Assembly (NCBI RefSeq): GCF_012932375.1 | Contig: NZ_JAAIIG010000003.1 | Span: forward strand, 1 to 64,000 | DNA from: Bifidobacterium olomucense | Lineage (GTDB): Bacteria > Actinomycetota > Actinomycetes > Actinomycetales > Bifidobacteriaceae | Reading direction: 5' to 3' | Length of the DNA stretch: 64,000 bases | In this document: piece after piece, positions 7,694 through 16,357 of the stretch | How the letters are laid out: each line of letters opens with the position of its first letter | Numbering within the stretch: position 1 is the first letter of the stretch | The notes under the pieces: generated by a model | Told to the model about the DNA's origin: nothing | Seen by the model: the letters and a program-made list of their open reading frames with translations, nothing else | Database searches by the model: none | Program-made: the position numbers and the translations under genes

Positions 7694-7786
7694 TGATGAA
7701 AAAAATTTCTGCAACGGAAGATGCAGCAACGTCCCATCAACTAGGCACAGTGATTTGGTAGGTATTGCACTTGAGTGCAATACCTT

Positions 7787-8449
7787 TTATACCGACTTCG
7801 CGACTTCCTCTGGCATCAAAGCGGTAAGGCCCTTGACGGCCTGTGAGATAAGGGCTTCGTCGAATGCCGGTACTCCAATGGCGTTCAGCATCGTGGTGAG
7901 GCAACGGATACGGTGTTCCAGCTCATCGCGGTCTGCGGGGTAGAAGCAGGGCATGAGCCAGTAGTTGCCGAGGAGCGCGAGTAATTGCGCTGCCTCCTTA
8001 GGGTACGTTGTCGGAATGGAACCGTCCTGCACTCCCATTTCAATGATTGAAAGGAAGTATTCCGGAAGTTTCGTTGACCAGAATCGCATGTTCGCGGTGA
8101 AGAACGCAGGATCCTTGAGAAGCTCCAGCTGAGAACGGACGAGATCCAGATGGTCGGGGGCGTCCACGGCGGAGACAAGGAGCGTGCGCAACTTCTCAAG
8201 TGCGTTCATGTCTTTGCGGCCGATGAGCTCGTCAAGAAGATGTGAAGCAACGGCCCACTCGTCGTCATTTAGCTGGTCGAGAATCGCCTCCTTTGATTTG
8301 AAGTGATGGTAGAGGCCGCCCTTGGAAAGATTCAGGTCGTTCAGAATGTCTTGGATGGATGTCTTTTCGTAGCCTTTTTCGGCGAAGAGGCGGCGGGCGG
8401 AATCGAGGATTCTTCGCTCGGTTTCTTCGGGGTGCATATTGCGTGCCAT
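7787..8449 (-). CDS. TetR-family repressor of the MFS exporter
   Basis: A 220-residue regulator; the ATG at 8447-8449 has AAAGGA 9 nt upstream. The N-terminal HTH is clear (ETERRILDSARRLFAEKGYE ... SIQDILNDLNLSKGGLYHHF). The C-terminal half is the ligand-binding helical domain. It is the upstream gene of a leftward pair with the exporter, about 150 nt apart, and similar operators lie before both genes, which indicates autoregulation and joint control. Confidence 0.9.
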   Translation of the reverse strand: MARNMHPEETERRILDSARRLFAEKGYEKTSIQDILNDLNLSKGGLYHHFKSKEAILDQLNDDEWAVASHLLDELIGRKDMNALEKLRTLLVSAVDAPDHLDLVRSQLELLKDPAFFTANMRFWSTKLPEYFLSIIEMGVQDGSIPTTYPKEAAQLLALLGNYWLMPCFYPADRDELEHRIRCLTTMLNAIGVPAFDEALISQAVKGLTALMPEEVAKSV

Positions 8450-8480
8450 GAAGTTTTCCTTTCGATTTCTTCCTCTAACC

Positions 8481-8503
8481 ATACAGACCGTCGGTCGGTC
8501 CGT
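8481..8503. promoter_or_regulatory. Candidate autoregulatory TetR operator
   Basis: ATACAGACCGTCGGTCGGTC at 8481-8500 contains the dyad GACCG..CGGTC and matches the site before the exporter. It lies 32 nt upstream of the tetR start codon. Confidence 0.7.
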
Positions 8504-8627
8504 CAAGTGGTCAAATGGACTACCATGCGCTGTGTTTGAATATCCGCAACAAGGCAGGGTGAAAAAGACCGATAGGCGTCGAGCTTATATTCGATGTGTC
8601 TGAGGCCAAATAAATGCGGATTCGGAA

Positions 8628-9206
8628 TTATTGTTCGGATGCATTGGCGTAGTCGAGCGTTTGCATGAATTCGTTGACTACTTTTTCCAATCGTGGCTTG
8701 ACATCAATGCTCTTATTGTGCTTGAGCCGGTAATACAGTAATTCGTAAAATCCACCCATGCTGACCACGACCTCCTCGAACGCCCCGTCCCGGGGCTCCT
8801 GCCCGATGTAGGTGAACGCCCACCGCGCGTTGAAGGCGAGCACCTGTTCGGTGAGCTCGCGGCTTTTGAGTATGTCCAGCAGGAATTGACGCCATCCTTT
8901 GTCCTCTATCAGGATGGAGAAGAAATGAGTGCCGATGGACACGAGCTTTGCGGCGTCCGCTGATGGATTGTCGGTGCCGTGATTCGGCAGACCGAGTTGC
9001 TTGATGGTCTCGCCAAGGAGACGGGTCATGGAATCGACGGCGAGCAGCTCCTTCTTGGGCCAATGGTATTGCACCAATGCGCGGGTGATGCCGCAACGTT
9101 CGGCAAGAAGTGTGTAACTGGCATGCGTATAGCCGACCTCATGGAACAGTGAGAATGCGGTATCCGCGATGCCTGATCGCATCTCCTCGTTTCTTGGCCT
9201 TACCAT
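8628..9206 (-). CDS. TetR-family regulator
   Basis: A 192-residue regulator; the ATG at 9204-9206 (MVRPRNEEM) has GGGAGA 8 nt upstream. HTH: TLLAERCGITRALVQYHW at about 30-50. The C-terminal ligand domain is rich in Tyr and Trp. It is divergent from two paralogous membrane-protein genes, and a 19-bp palindrome lies in the gap, so it probably controls both sides. This pairing is unrelated to the neighbouring MFS/TetR pair. Confidence 0.85.
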   Translation of the reverse strand: MVRPRNEEMRSGIADTAFSLFHEVGYTHASYTLLAERCGITRALVQYHWPKKELLAVDSMTRLLGETIKQLGLPNHGTDNPSADAAKLVSIGTHFFSILIEDKGWRQFLLDILKSRELTEQVLAFNARWAFTYIGQEPRDGAFEEVVVSMGGFYELLYYRLKHNKSIDVKPRLEKVVNEFMQTLDYANASEQ

Positions 9207-9320
9207 GCCCGCTCTCCCTTCGCTAACTGAATGTGGTGGCCGATCCTGTTTCTGCTCTCGTTCCTCCGGGATATGCCCGACCATACGCTCTGACGATCCA
9301 GCTTATCGTTCGACTCGCTT

Positions 9321-9339
9321 CGCGTCAAAACTTGACGCG
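9321..9339. promoter_or_regulatory. Palindromic operator between tetR and membrane-protein genes
   Basis: CGCGTCAA-AAC-TTGACGCG is a palindrome with perfect 8-bp arms. It lies in the 202-nt gap between the divergent tetR and membrane protein, with a TATAGT-like -10 element immediately to the right. It is the best candidate operator for the regulator at 8628-9206. Confidence 0.65.
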
Positions 9340-9408
9340 TATAGTCAACAGTGATGCGGCCTGCGAAATGCATGTCGGCGACACAATCGAGGAAGGGACG
9401 GGAGTCTG

Positions 9409-10137
9409 ATGTACACCATCGATCAGGTCATGCAGGTCATCTACGCGAATCCGATGTTCGCGGTGACCGCGGCATTCATCACCTATGGATTCGGATTCGT
9501 GCAATACGGGGCAAGCATGTCCATGCAGGTCAGGAACCAGCGTTGTCCGTTCTATTTCTGGATGCATTGCTGGTATTTCGGCCACGACATCACGTTCTCG
9601 CTGCTGTTCCACCAGTGGTTCGTGGAGATCGGTTATTGGCTGTTCGAGGTGCTATGCGTTGGCTGTATGTGCTTCGTGCTCATCGAGATCTTCTCGCTTT
9701 ACCAGTCCGTGAGGAACGAGCGGCAGGAGATCTGGGGCGGGTATTACGCCGGTCGTGTCATTTCGGAACGCTCGGCATGGATGCGAGGCGTCGCCGGGTA
9801 TGCAATTGGTGCGTTGCTGTTCTGCTGCATCCGTCTGATCATCGGTGATGTGATGTGTCTAATCCTCATGGCCTCCACCAATGCGATTCTTGCGCTCATG
9901 GTGCACTTCCGCTCCGAAGAATTCGGCGTGCGTGAGCCCGGAACCATATTGCTGGCATGGGCGACACTGTTCGGTACGGTCTTCACTTTCGCGCCTAAGG
10001 GCATCGGCTTCTTCACCACGCTGATTACGCCGTTGGATACGCCGGCTTACTACGCCATCGGTGTCCTATGTGTCGCATGTTCCGTTCGCGCGGTGTGGCT
10101 CGCGCATACGTTGCCGACCGTACGCCCGCGCCCGTAG
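9409..10137 (+). CDS. Multi-pass membrane protein, paralogue of the next gene
   Basis: A 242-residue protein with about seven hydrophobic segments. It begins MYTIDQVMQVIYANPMFAVT, closely matching the YTIDQFVYS..NPRFALT segment of the next gene; both also share an aromatic-rich P-x-Y/F-x-M-H-x-x-Y-F motif near residue 45 of this protein. The family is not one I can name. The divergent TetR gene suggests control by a small ligand. Channel, receptor or enzyme roles are all possible; none is shown. Confidence 0.75.
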   Translation: MYTIDQVMQVIYANPMFAVTAAFITYGFGFVQYGASMSMQVRNQRCPFYFWMHCWYFGHDITFSLLFHQWFVEIGYWLFEVLCVGCMCFVLIEIFSLYQSVRNERQEIWGGYYAGRVISERSAWMRGVAGYAIGALLFCCIRLIIGDVMCLILMASTNAILALMVHFRSEEFGVREPGTILLAWATLFGTVFTFAPKGIGFFTTLITPLDTPAYYAIGVLCVACSVRAVWLAHTLPTVRPRP

Positions 10138-10191
10138 AGAGGCGGACTCGGCAGAATAACAATTCCAGAAACAACCAACAAGGAGGCTGTC

Positions 10192-11001
10192 ATGCTTGAT
10201 TTTCTCAACCACTGGTTCGCCAGTTATCCGGATACATATACCATTGACCAGTTCGTCTATTCCTTCAGCACATCCAATCCCAGATTTGCGTTGACTGTCG
10301 CGGTCGCGGCAGTCACCTTCGCTATCGGATTCTTGGAATACATCTGGAGCTTCCGACTGGTCCGGGCCGAACGAAGCGCGCCCTACCCGCTGTACATGCA
10401 TGCCTATTATTTCGCCATCGATTTTATGGGGGTTATCGTCTTCGCTTTGGCGGCGGTCAGAACCGACGGATTCTGGCTGTTCGTCGCTGCCTCGATCGCT
10501 GAAGTGGTGTGGGTGTGCTTTGAGGTGTACAACCTCGTCAAATGCGTCACCGTAGAACGTGAAGATATCTTCGGGCACCTCTATCCGGATGGTGTGCCGG
10601 TCAAAGCCGCGGTGGGACGTATCGTCGGAGCCGTTCTCATCACTTGGACATGTGTGAACCTGTTCCGCGTCTTCCTGGATGATCCATGCATGTTCAAGTG
10701 GTACATCTTCACCAACATTGTCATGGCCATCGGTCCTGGACTCTACTGGGAAAAGCGAGGCACCCGCATTGGCGCCAGCTGGACCCTCGCCTGGATCATC
10801 CTCCTCGGTACCGTGAATTCGTTCCTTCCTACCAACATGTGGGCTCTGGCCTCTCCGTACTTTACGTTTGCCAACAATCCGTGGTTCTATCTGGCCGGAA
10901 TCGTCGCCATCGGTTTCGCCGTCCGCAATCTGCTGGTACTCAGGCGGCTTCCCGCCAAACCGGCCATCTGCGAGGCGACGGGACGTAAGACGATTCTCTG
11001 A
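10192..11001 (+). CDS. Multi-pass membrane protein, paralogue of the previous gene
   Basis: A 269-residue protein with about seven membrane segments. AAGGAGG sits 6 nt before the ATG. It repeats the previous gene's N-terminal signature (YTIDQ, then NPRFALT) and the motif PYPLYMHAYYF, and is separated from it by 54 nt, so the two probably form an operon from tandem duplication. The second helix holds acidic residues (FLEYIW). No family is recognised. Confidence 0.75.
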   Translation: MLDFLNHWFASYPDTYTIDQFVYSFSTSNPRFALTVAVAAVTFAIGFLEYIWSFRLVRAERSAPYPLYMHAYYFAIDFMGVIVFALAAVRTDGFWLFVAASIAEVVWVCFEVYNLVKCVTVEREDIFGHLYPDGVPVKAAVGRIVGAVLITWTCVNLFRVFLDDPCMFKWYIFTNIVMAIGPGLYWEKRGTRIGASWTLAWIILLGTVNSFLPTNMWALASPYFTFANNPWFYLAGIVAIGFAVRNLLVLRRLPAKPAICEATGRKTIL

Positions 11002-11054
11002 TCATTCGGTCGCTGGTGACCATTGCGGATCGCATTGCCGTCGTGCACTGACCA

Positions 11055-11315
11055 TCATGCGTCGAAACTGATGGTCAGTGTCCGACCCATGCCGTGGGCC
11101 AGTGCCTCCAACGTTTTGAACGACGGATTGATATGCGCCTGCTCAATGCGCTGAATGGTGATGCGTGAGACGCCGGTGGCATCGGCCAACTGCTGCTGTG
11201 TCATGCCGCATTCCTTACGCGCTTTGAGCAGCGCCGCGCCTACTTCGGGGTAAATCCGCTCCTTGCCGGTTTTGTTCGTCTGCGAATCCTTGTCTGGTGT
11301 CGTTGTATTCGTCAT
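11055..11315 (-). CDS. XRE-family HTH regulator
   Basis: An 86-residue protein starting at the ATG at 11313-11315 with GAGGA 9 nt upstream. Residues 25-80 form a classic Cro/C1 HTH (AALLKARKECGMTQQQLADA, then GVSRITIQRIEQAHINPSF), followed by a short beta tail (GRTLTISFDA). It stands alone and its target is unknown; the inverted repeats in the upstream gap could be its own operator. Confidence 0.85.
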   Translation of the reverse strand: MTNTTTPDKDSQTNKTGKERIYPEVGAALLKARKECGMTQQQLADATGVSRITIQRIEQAHINPSFKTLEALAHGMGRTLTISFDA

Positions 11316-11639
11316 GGCAACAATCCTCGCTTGTCGAATGTCAATAGCGTCGTTACAGCAATTGCCGCATTGGCGATTCACGGCAATGAGCAATGGGACC
11401 GAGTGAATCCTCTCGCTATAGCGCATGTCTTTGCTTCTACCAAGATAGCGCATATTCGTAGGATGCCTATCCGCGTGAGAAGGGGAGTAACGACAGACAA
11501 ACGTATGAGGACAGATGAGCGCGCGGAACGATTGCATGACCGATTGTGCGGGGAATGCGATGATGGTTCACGAACAGCCTGGTTTCTCAGCGGGATAGGG
11601 AAGAATGAAGCGACGATCGACACCGCAAGGGGAGGAAAT
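11316..11639. other. Intergenic region with repeats
   Basis: No gene with a good ribosome site is seen. A 7-bp inverted pair (GATTCAC at about 11375 and GTGAATC near 11404) and two copies of ATAGCGCAT (near 11418 and 11446) lie here, consistent with regulatory sites for the flanking divergent genes. Confidence 0.35.
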
Positions 11640-11945
11640 ATGACGGATATCGACCTGACCAACATCGATGTGACGAATCTGGATTTATCGGCATTGGATC
11701 GAGTGGCTGTATGGTATGGGAACCTGCCGGATGCCGCGCAAAAGGCGTTGAGCATCGTCATTGGTGCTGTTGTGGCATATGTCGTCTTTAAAATTGTAGC
11801 CAAAATCATCAAGGGGATCGTCATATCCGCCATTGCCGCGATACTGGCGTTCCTGTTGGCCACTGTGCCGGGCAATATGATTCTGTCCAACGCTTACGAC
11901 CGCGTGGAACAGCAAGTCACCGCCAGCCTCTCGCAAGCGCAGTGA
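11640..11945 (+). CDS. Small membrane protein with pentapeptide-like start
   Basis: A 101-residue protein with GGGGAGGA just before the ATG. The first 20 residues show a five-residue periodicity (DIDLT NIDVT NLDLS ALDRV), which resembles pentapeptide repeats but is far too short for the known fold. One or two hydrophobic segments follow at about 35-56 and 58-78. Function unknown; probably an inner-membrane protein. Confidence 0.65.
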   Translation: MTDIDLTNIDVTNLDLSALDRVAVWYGNLPDAAQKALSIVIGAVVAYVVFKIVAKIIKGIVISAIAAILAFLLATVPGNMILSNAYDRVEQQVTASLSQAQ

Positions 11946-11973
11946 ATAACCTCTGCTCTCGATTTTTCCTTAT

Positions 11974-12636
11974 TCAATACGGCAATTGAGATGGTTCTTT
12001 GCCGCTGAGCATGGAAGATGTGTCCGCATGCTTCTGTGAAGGGCGAGGCGAAACATTCGGCTTGAAGGGTTCCTTTGTGCCGTGGACGCCAGAGGTTCCA
12101 TTGCTGCTGGGATTATTGGCTTTCCGGATCAACAGAGCTATAGGCAGTACAGCTGTGAAGCCGGTGCACATAACCAACAGAATGGCGCATAATGCGAGAG
12201 CGGTATTATCGCCTTTGACCACGTAACGGCTTGGATTTTCCGGATCATACAATATCGCAACAGCCTGCCCGACCTTATATCGTGGCGGAGACGTCGCTAT
12301 CGAAAACTTTTGCTCGTACGTCTGTCCGTTGGCGCTGTAGCGGAACACGGGCGTCCACGTATCCGAGGAATCCTCATCGGACTCGTCGGCGGGGTTGAAC
12401 ACCAGCTGCGTTACAATCCCATCAGTCAATTCCGTGCAATCCGCACGAAGCCGCACCTCATCGACCAGAGATATGATATTGACCACCAGCATGATCGCGC
12501 CAATTACGCTGAAGAATCCGCAGATTACAGCCCATGACCATTCGTTGTTGGAGCCGCGAGCACTGTTGCGGGCATAAGTATCATGATGACCGGGGGTATT
12601 GGTTGATGCGATGGTGCCATGTTTATCCGATGCCAT
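11974..12636 (-). CDS. DUF3592-type membrane protein
   Basis: A 220-residue protein with two membrane segments (about 35-57 and 148-170) that flank an extracellular beta domain. The domain contains the DUF3592 hallmark YKVGQAVAILYDPENPSRYVV. The C-terminal tail is polar and low in complexity. Homologues are common in actinobacteria and have no known function. AGGAATC serves as ribosome site. Confidence 0.75.
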   Translation of the reverse strand: MASDKHGTIASTNTPGHHDTYARNSARGSNNEWSWAVICGFFSVIGAIMLVVNIISLVDEVRLRADCTELTDGIVTQLVFNPADESDEDSSDTWTPVFRYSANGQTYEQKFSIATSPPRYKVGQAVAILYDPENPSRYVVKGDNTALALCAILLVMCTGFTAVLPIALLIRKANNPSSNGTSGVHGTKEPFKPNVSPRPSQKHADTSSMLSGKEPSQLPY

Positions 12637-12787
12637 GATTCCTGCTCTCTATGAGCGCCTGTGATGAACCGCAAACAAGGCGACGATGACGTTGTGAAAA
12701 CCATTCAATGCAAGCGTATCAGTCACGTCCGCCGCGCTCGCCGGAAGCCGGATATGTTCTGATTCACGAAGGTGGCATAATCGGGCT

Positions 12788-13273
12788 ATGCGTATTGTGA
12801 TTCAGCGGGTAAGCCACGCCAGCGTGGACGTCGTCAACGAGCTGGGAACCCTTGACCCTACATTCGAGCCGCAGCAGATCGGGCCTGGCTACATGATTCT
12901 GGTCGGTGTCTCAGATGAAGACGGAGACGCCGAAGTGGCATGGTTGGCCCACAAGGTATTGAATCTGCGTGTCTTCGAGGATGAGCAGGGCAAGATGAAT
13001 CGTTCGATTCAAGATATCGGCGGTGAGATTCTCTCGATTTCACAGTTTACGTTGTACGCCGATGTGCATAAAGGCAATCGCCCTAGCTTTATCAAAGCCG
13101 GAAAACCCGAGCACGCGGATATCACGTGGATCAAGTTCAATGAAGCCCTCAGATCTGGGGGAGTGCCGGTTCGAGAAGGTCGCTTCGGCGCTCATATGCG
13201 AGTGGGCTTGGTCAACGATGGCCCAGTGACCATCATCGTTGATACTGAAACCGATATGCCGCATAAAAGCTAA
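12788..13273 (+). CDS. dtd: D-aminoacyl-tRNA deacylase
   Basis: A 161-residue cytoplasmic enzyme that removes D-amino acids from mischarged tRNA. Family signatures are present: the N-terminal MRIVIQRVSHASV, the SQFTLYADVHKGNRPSF segment (residues about 80-94) and the C-terminal FGAHMRVGLVNDGPVTI with the Gly-Pro motif GP near residue 149. Length is slightly above the usual 145 because of an insert near residue 20-35. It is monocistronic and convergent with the exonuclease-like gene. Confidence 0.95.
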   Translation: MRIVIQRVSHASVDVVNELGTLDPTFEPQQIGPGYMILVGVSDEDGDAEVAWLAHKVLNLRVFEDEQGKMNRSIQDIGGEILSISQFTLYADVHKGNRPSFIKAGKPEHADITWIKFNEALRSGGVPVREGRFGAHMRVGLVNDGPVTIIVDTETDMPHKS

Positions 13274-13337
13274 GTTGGCTGATAGGTTTCAGACTCTGAT
13301 GTGCTCTTTGTGACAACGTTCGTTGTGTACGGAAGTC

Positions 13338-13417
13338 GGGGTTGGAATATGTGATGCTGGACTGTAAGCTTGGCCAAACGGCCTTGAGTGTGTCCAGCAT
13401 CACATATTCCAGCCCCA
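13338..13417. repeat. Long hairpin with conserved loop, copy 1
   Basis: GGAATATGTGATGCTGGA at 13344-13361 pairs perfectly with TCCAGCATCACATATTCC at 13393-13410, extended by a GGGG/CCCC pairing. The 31-nt loop (13362-13392) ends GGCCTTGAGTGTG and is almost the same as the loop of an otherwise unrelated hairpin at 34681-34766. It lies between convergent genes and lacks a T run, so it is not an ordinary terminator. Confidence 0.75.
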
Positions 13418-13441
13418 ACGGTTAATGTCAGCGCAGGTTTT

Positions 13442-15052
13442 CTAGTCGTATATCGGCGTGCGGCGCTCATGACGCACGAAATGACGCTTCTTGGTGATGC
13501 GCTTGCCTCCCACGCCAGCCTTGCCATCAGGTCCCCAAGGGCCTCGTGCCTCAGCTTTGAGTTGCGTCAGATGATGCTTCATCGCCAGCAGCATGATGTG
13601 CGTATCTTCAAGGCCCAAGTGGCGTTCGGCATCGTCCTCGCGCAGCGCGCCCTGTCGTTTGGCGTAGGCGTCGAGAGTATTGTCGCCATCCGGATGGCCT
13701 TCGCATGGAATCGAGCCTTCATCCCACAGGCGGCTCATCGGCAGGGTGTCAATAATGGTCACGTGACCATTGCGATATGCTTCCGCATACCCGGCAACGT
13801 TGAGCATGAAGAAGCTGTGCTCGAACGTAGCCATATGCGCCACGAATGGTTGTGAGGTCAAACGATTCAGCAGATCGGCCTGAGCCTGAGCATCCTCGTC
13901 GAACAGCGGATATTCGTCGCCGACTCGCTGGCTCACATCAATGCCGGTCAGCTGGATGATGAATGGATTGCCGTGACGCGCCGCTTCCGGAGTTACGCCG
14001 AACGAGAAACGATGCTGATCGTAAGCGTCGCCATCCTGATAGTAATCCTTGTCGTAGTGGTATCCGGCAGACGCATCGGTGGGACGCGGCGACTTCATAT
14101 TCATGTATTCGAAACCGACATCGATGATATAGGTACGGTAGGGTTCGGTACCGTTGGTCTCCAAGTCGATGCCCATGACCTTGTCTACGTCGCGGCCGGG
14201 CAGAAACACCGCGCGCCAGTATTCTTTGGCTTCCGCACTCTGTCGTGATGCCACATGTTGAGCGGCGGCGTGGCGGAATCGTGCGAAACTCGGCTCCGAA
14301 ACTGCGGTTTCGTCCACGGCAACCTGCTCGGTGCCGGGCACTGCGGGATTGTCGTCATTGATTACCGGTTGGCCTTCAACCAGATAATCCGGGCTGCCGG
14401 CGTCCGAACTGGAGTCGGCCGGCGCGGATTCGTCGGGGCCCGCCTCCACGGATCCGTATTTCACTTCGTCGGCGTCAAACAAAGCCATCTGACGATGGTG
14501 GCGCGCGGCATCACGAGCCGCACGGTCGGTTTTACGTTGTTCGGCGCGGGCGTTGACGATTTCCGCGGTGTGATCCTGAATGTCATCAACGACGACACCA
14601 TCCTTGACGGCGGTCAGCACCGGTACGGTCACGCGTTGGCGATCCTCGTCGGTGATGGTCCATAGTCCTTCTGCCACGCCGCGATCGCGAAGCAGCACGA
14701 TCTGATCATTTAAACGTCGATTGGCGTACGCCAGTGCGCGCGGCAACTCATAGGTCTTGATATGCCGGTCAAAGTCACGCATGAACACCATGCTCATCTT
14801 CGCAATGATCGCTTCCAAGCGGTCGCGAATCGCAAGATCCGCCTTCAGCAGATCATGTACGCTTGAGTCGGCTCCCGGCTCCAGATCTTCCGGCTTCGCT
14901 ACGCCGATGCCATGTTCCAGATCGAGCGAACGCACCCAATCCCAATCAATATCGTTGTTATCTGCATCCTTCAACATGATGTACGACCACTGGCTGATGC
15001 TTTCCTTGGCGGAAGTGAGCCACGAACGGTCGATATTTGAATTATTCCCCAT
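13442..15052 (-). CDS. DnaQ-like exonuclease-domain protein
   Basis: A 536-residue protein. The N-terminal 190 residues are helical and charged; a Ser/Asp-rich linker follows (about 195-265). The C-terminal half carries an RNase H-like exonuclease fold: MGIDLETNG near 300, MATFEHSFF near 410 and HLGLEDTHIMLLAMKHH near 490, which match ExoI, ExoII and ExoIII although ExoII has Glu rather than the usual Asp. I infer a 3'-5' exonuclease or a relative; the substrate is unknown. The tail is basic. Confidence 0.7.
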   Translation of the reverse strand: MGNNSNIDRSWLTSAKESISQWSYIMLKDADNNDIDWDWVRSLDLEHGIGVAKPEDLEPGADSSVHDLLKADLAIRDRLEAIIAKMSMVFMRDFDRHIKTYELPRALAYANRRLNDQIVLLRDRGVAEGLWTITDEDRQRVTVPVLTAVKDGVVVDDIQDHTAEIVNARAEQRKTDRAARDAARHHRQMALFDADEVKYGSVEAGPDESAPADSSSDAGSPDYLVEGQPVINDDNPAVPGTEQVAVDETAVSEPSFARFRHAAAQHVASRQSAEAKEYWRAVFLPGRDVDKVMGIDLETNGTEPYRTYIIDVGFEYMNMKSPRPTDASAGYHYDKDYYQDGDAYDQHRFSFGVTPEAARHGNPFIIQLTGIDVSQRVGDEYPLFDEDAQAQADLLNRLTSQPFVAHMATFEHSFFMLNVAGYAEAYRNGHVTIIDTLPMSRLWDEGSIPCEGHPDGDNTLDAYAKRQGALREDDAERHLGLEDTHIMLLAMKHHLTQLKAEARGPWGPDGKAGVGGKRITKKRHFVRHERRTPIYD

Positions 15053-15371
15053 ACTTCCCCATCGTAGTGCGTTTCGGTTTCATTCCAGACCGAGAGCCCG
15101 GAACGATTGCCGAGCCGAGGCTGAACTGCCGGTGAATTCTTTGCTTCGGCTGAGGGCTGAACCATGTGAAGCCCGCGCGTTTCGGATATGGTGGAGGGCA
15201 TCGAGTCCGGGCGTTTCCATGCTTGGCCTGGCCCGCAGATGGTAGTCGGCCATGTATGGAGCGAGGTTCGCATGTGGAAGAGTGAAAGCCATGTGAAACC
15301 GGCTTCGCGGCGTCGAACCTCGGAATTGCCGCAACGGTAACAAAGAGGTAGCAAAGAAATGAGGAATTGAC
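15053..15371. other. Intergenic region, nothing definite
   Basis: Between divergent genes. Short imperfect dyads are present, such as the near-repeats CCATGTGAAGCC and CCATGTGAAACC at about 15171 and 15290, but no gene, tRNA or clear regulatory site is supported. Confidence 0.3.
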
Positions 15372-16202
15372 ATGAGCATGCCGCTTGATTTGTATGTGAT
15401 TCGGCATGGGGAGTCTGAGGCGAACGTCATCGTTCAGGCGGGTGAGCAGGGTGATGAGTCTCTGTATACGCAGGACAATGTGACTGTCCCTGATCGATCC
15501 TGGAGACTTACCGCCACCGGTCGCAAGCAAGCCGATTGCATCGGCCGTTGGATTGTGAATCAGCAGCAACTCTTTGATCGATACATGGTTTCGCCATACG
15601 TGCGTGCGCGAGAGACGGCCGCCACTATGGCCCTTCCCAAGGCCAAGTGGGAAGAAAATCGTGTGATTCGAGAACGTTCATGGGGGGAGATCAACACCAT
15701 AACCAAAGCTGAGTTCAAGAACAACTACGCCCGCAATTGGATGTTCAAAAACACGGATCCGCTTTACTGGCGTCCACCGGCGGGTGAGTCGCTTGCGGAC
15801 GTGGCCGAGGACCGTGTGCATAATGTCCTGACATCGTTGAGCCGCAAGTCGGACGCCGAATCAGTCGTGATGGTCACGCATGGCGACTTCATGCTCGCGC
15901 TGATGCTGACCATCGAGGATCTTTCGGATGAGGAGTTCCTGCATCGCGCCGATTCGGATGATTGGAAGATCACCAACTGCACCTGTCTGCACTACACGCG
16001 TCGTGATCCCGAAACCGGCCGCACTTCCAAACGTGTGCGCTGGGAGCAGACCGCCCGTCCCGTGCTGGATGAGGAGACCGGGCGATGGGAGGTCAAGGTG
16101 GAGCCGTGGCGCGAGTTCAAGCGACCGTATCTGTCCAATGGCGATTTGGTGGATGTGGTGCGCACTGTGGATCCGCATTTGTTGGAGTATTACGGCAAGT
16201 AG
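15372..16202 (+). CDS. Histidine phosphatase (phosphoglycerate mutase-like)
   Basis: A 276-residue protein with the phosphohistidine motif VIRHGESEAN at residues 9-18, the second conserved arginine in YVRARET near 77, a catalytic Glu in IRERSWGEI near 103 and the second histidine in MVTHGDFMLAL near 161. The family dephosphorylates small molecules or proteins. The long insert and C-terminus (RKRVRWEQ, then KVEPWREFKRPYL) distinguish it from GpmA. Substrate unknown. GAGGAA precedes the ATG. Confidence 0.85.
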   Translation: MSMPLDLYVIRHGESEANVIVQAGEQGDESLYTQDNVTVPDRSWRLTATGRKQADCIGRWIVNQQQLFDRYMVSPYVRARETAATMALPKAKWEENRVIRERSWGEINTITKAEFKNNYARNWMFKNTDPLYWRPPAGESLADVAEDRVHNVLTSLSRKSDAESVVMVTHGDFMLALMLTIEDLSDEEFLHRADSDDWKITNCTCLHYTRRDPETGRTSKRVRWEQTARPVLDEETGRWEVKVEPWREFKRPYLSNGDLVDVVRTVDPHLLEYYGK

Positions 16203-16357
16203 CTCGTCAATTGGCCGGCATCCGATGAGCATTGGGTGGCATGGGCGGCAGAGGCGCGAAACGTGCGGAGTCGGTGAACAGGATACAATGACACACGATG
16301 CGCGGGCGACGGTTGTATAGAGGTCTTCCGCGAGAGAGAACCAAAAGGAGTTCAGTT

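Noticed and set aside
13338..13417. Ordinary rho-independent terminator
   Set aside because: The stem is long, the loop is 31 nt and conserved with another copy, and there is no T run; termination alone does not explain it.
13338..13417. Integron attC-like site
   Set aside because: attC sites keep their outer ends conserved and vary in the middle, the opposite of what is seen here; there is no integron integrase in the window.
15042..15569. Leftward gene in the gap before the histidine phosphatase
   Set aside because: No ribosome site, no recognisable sequence, and it overlaps both flanking genes.
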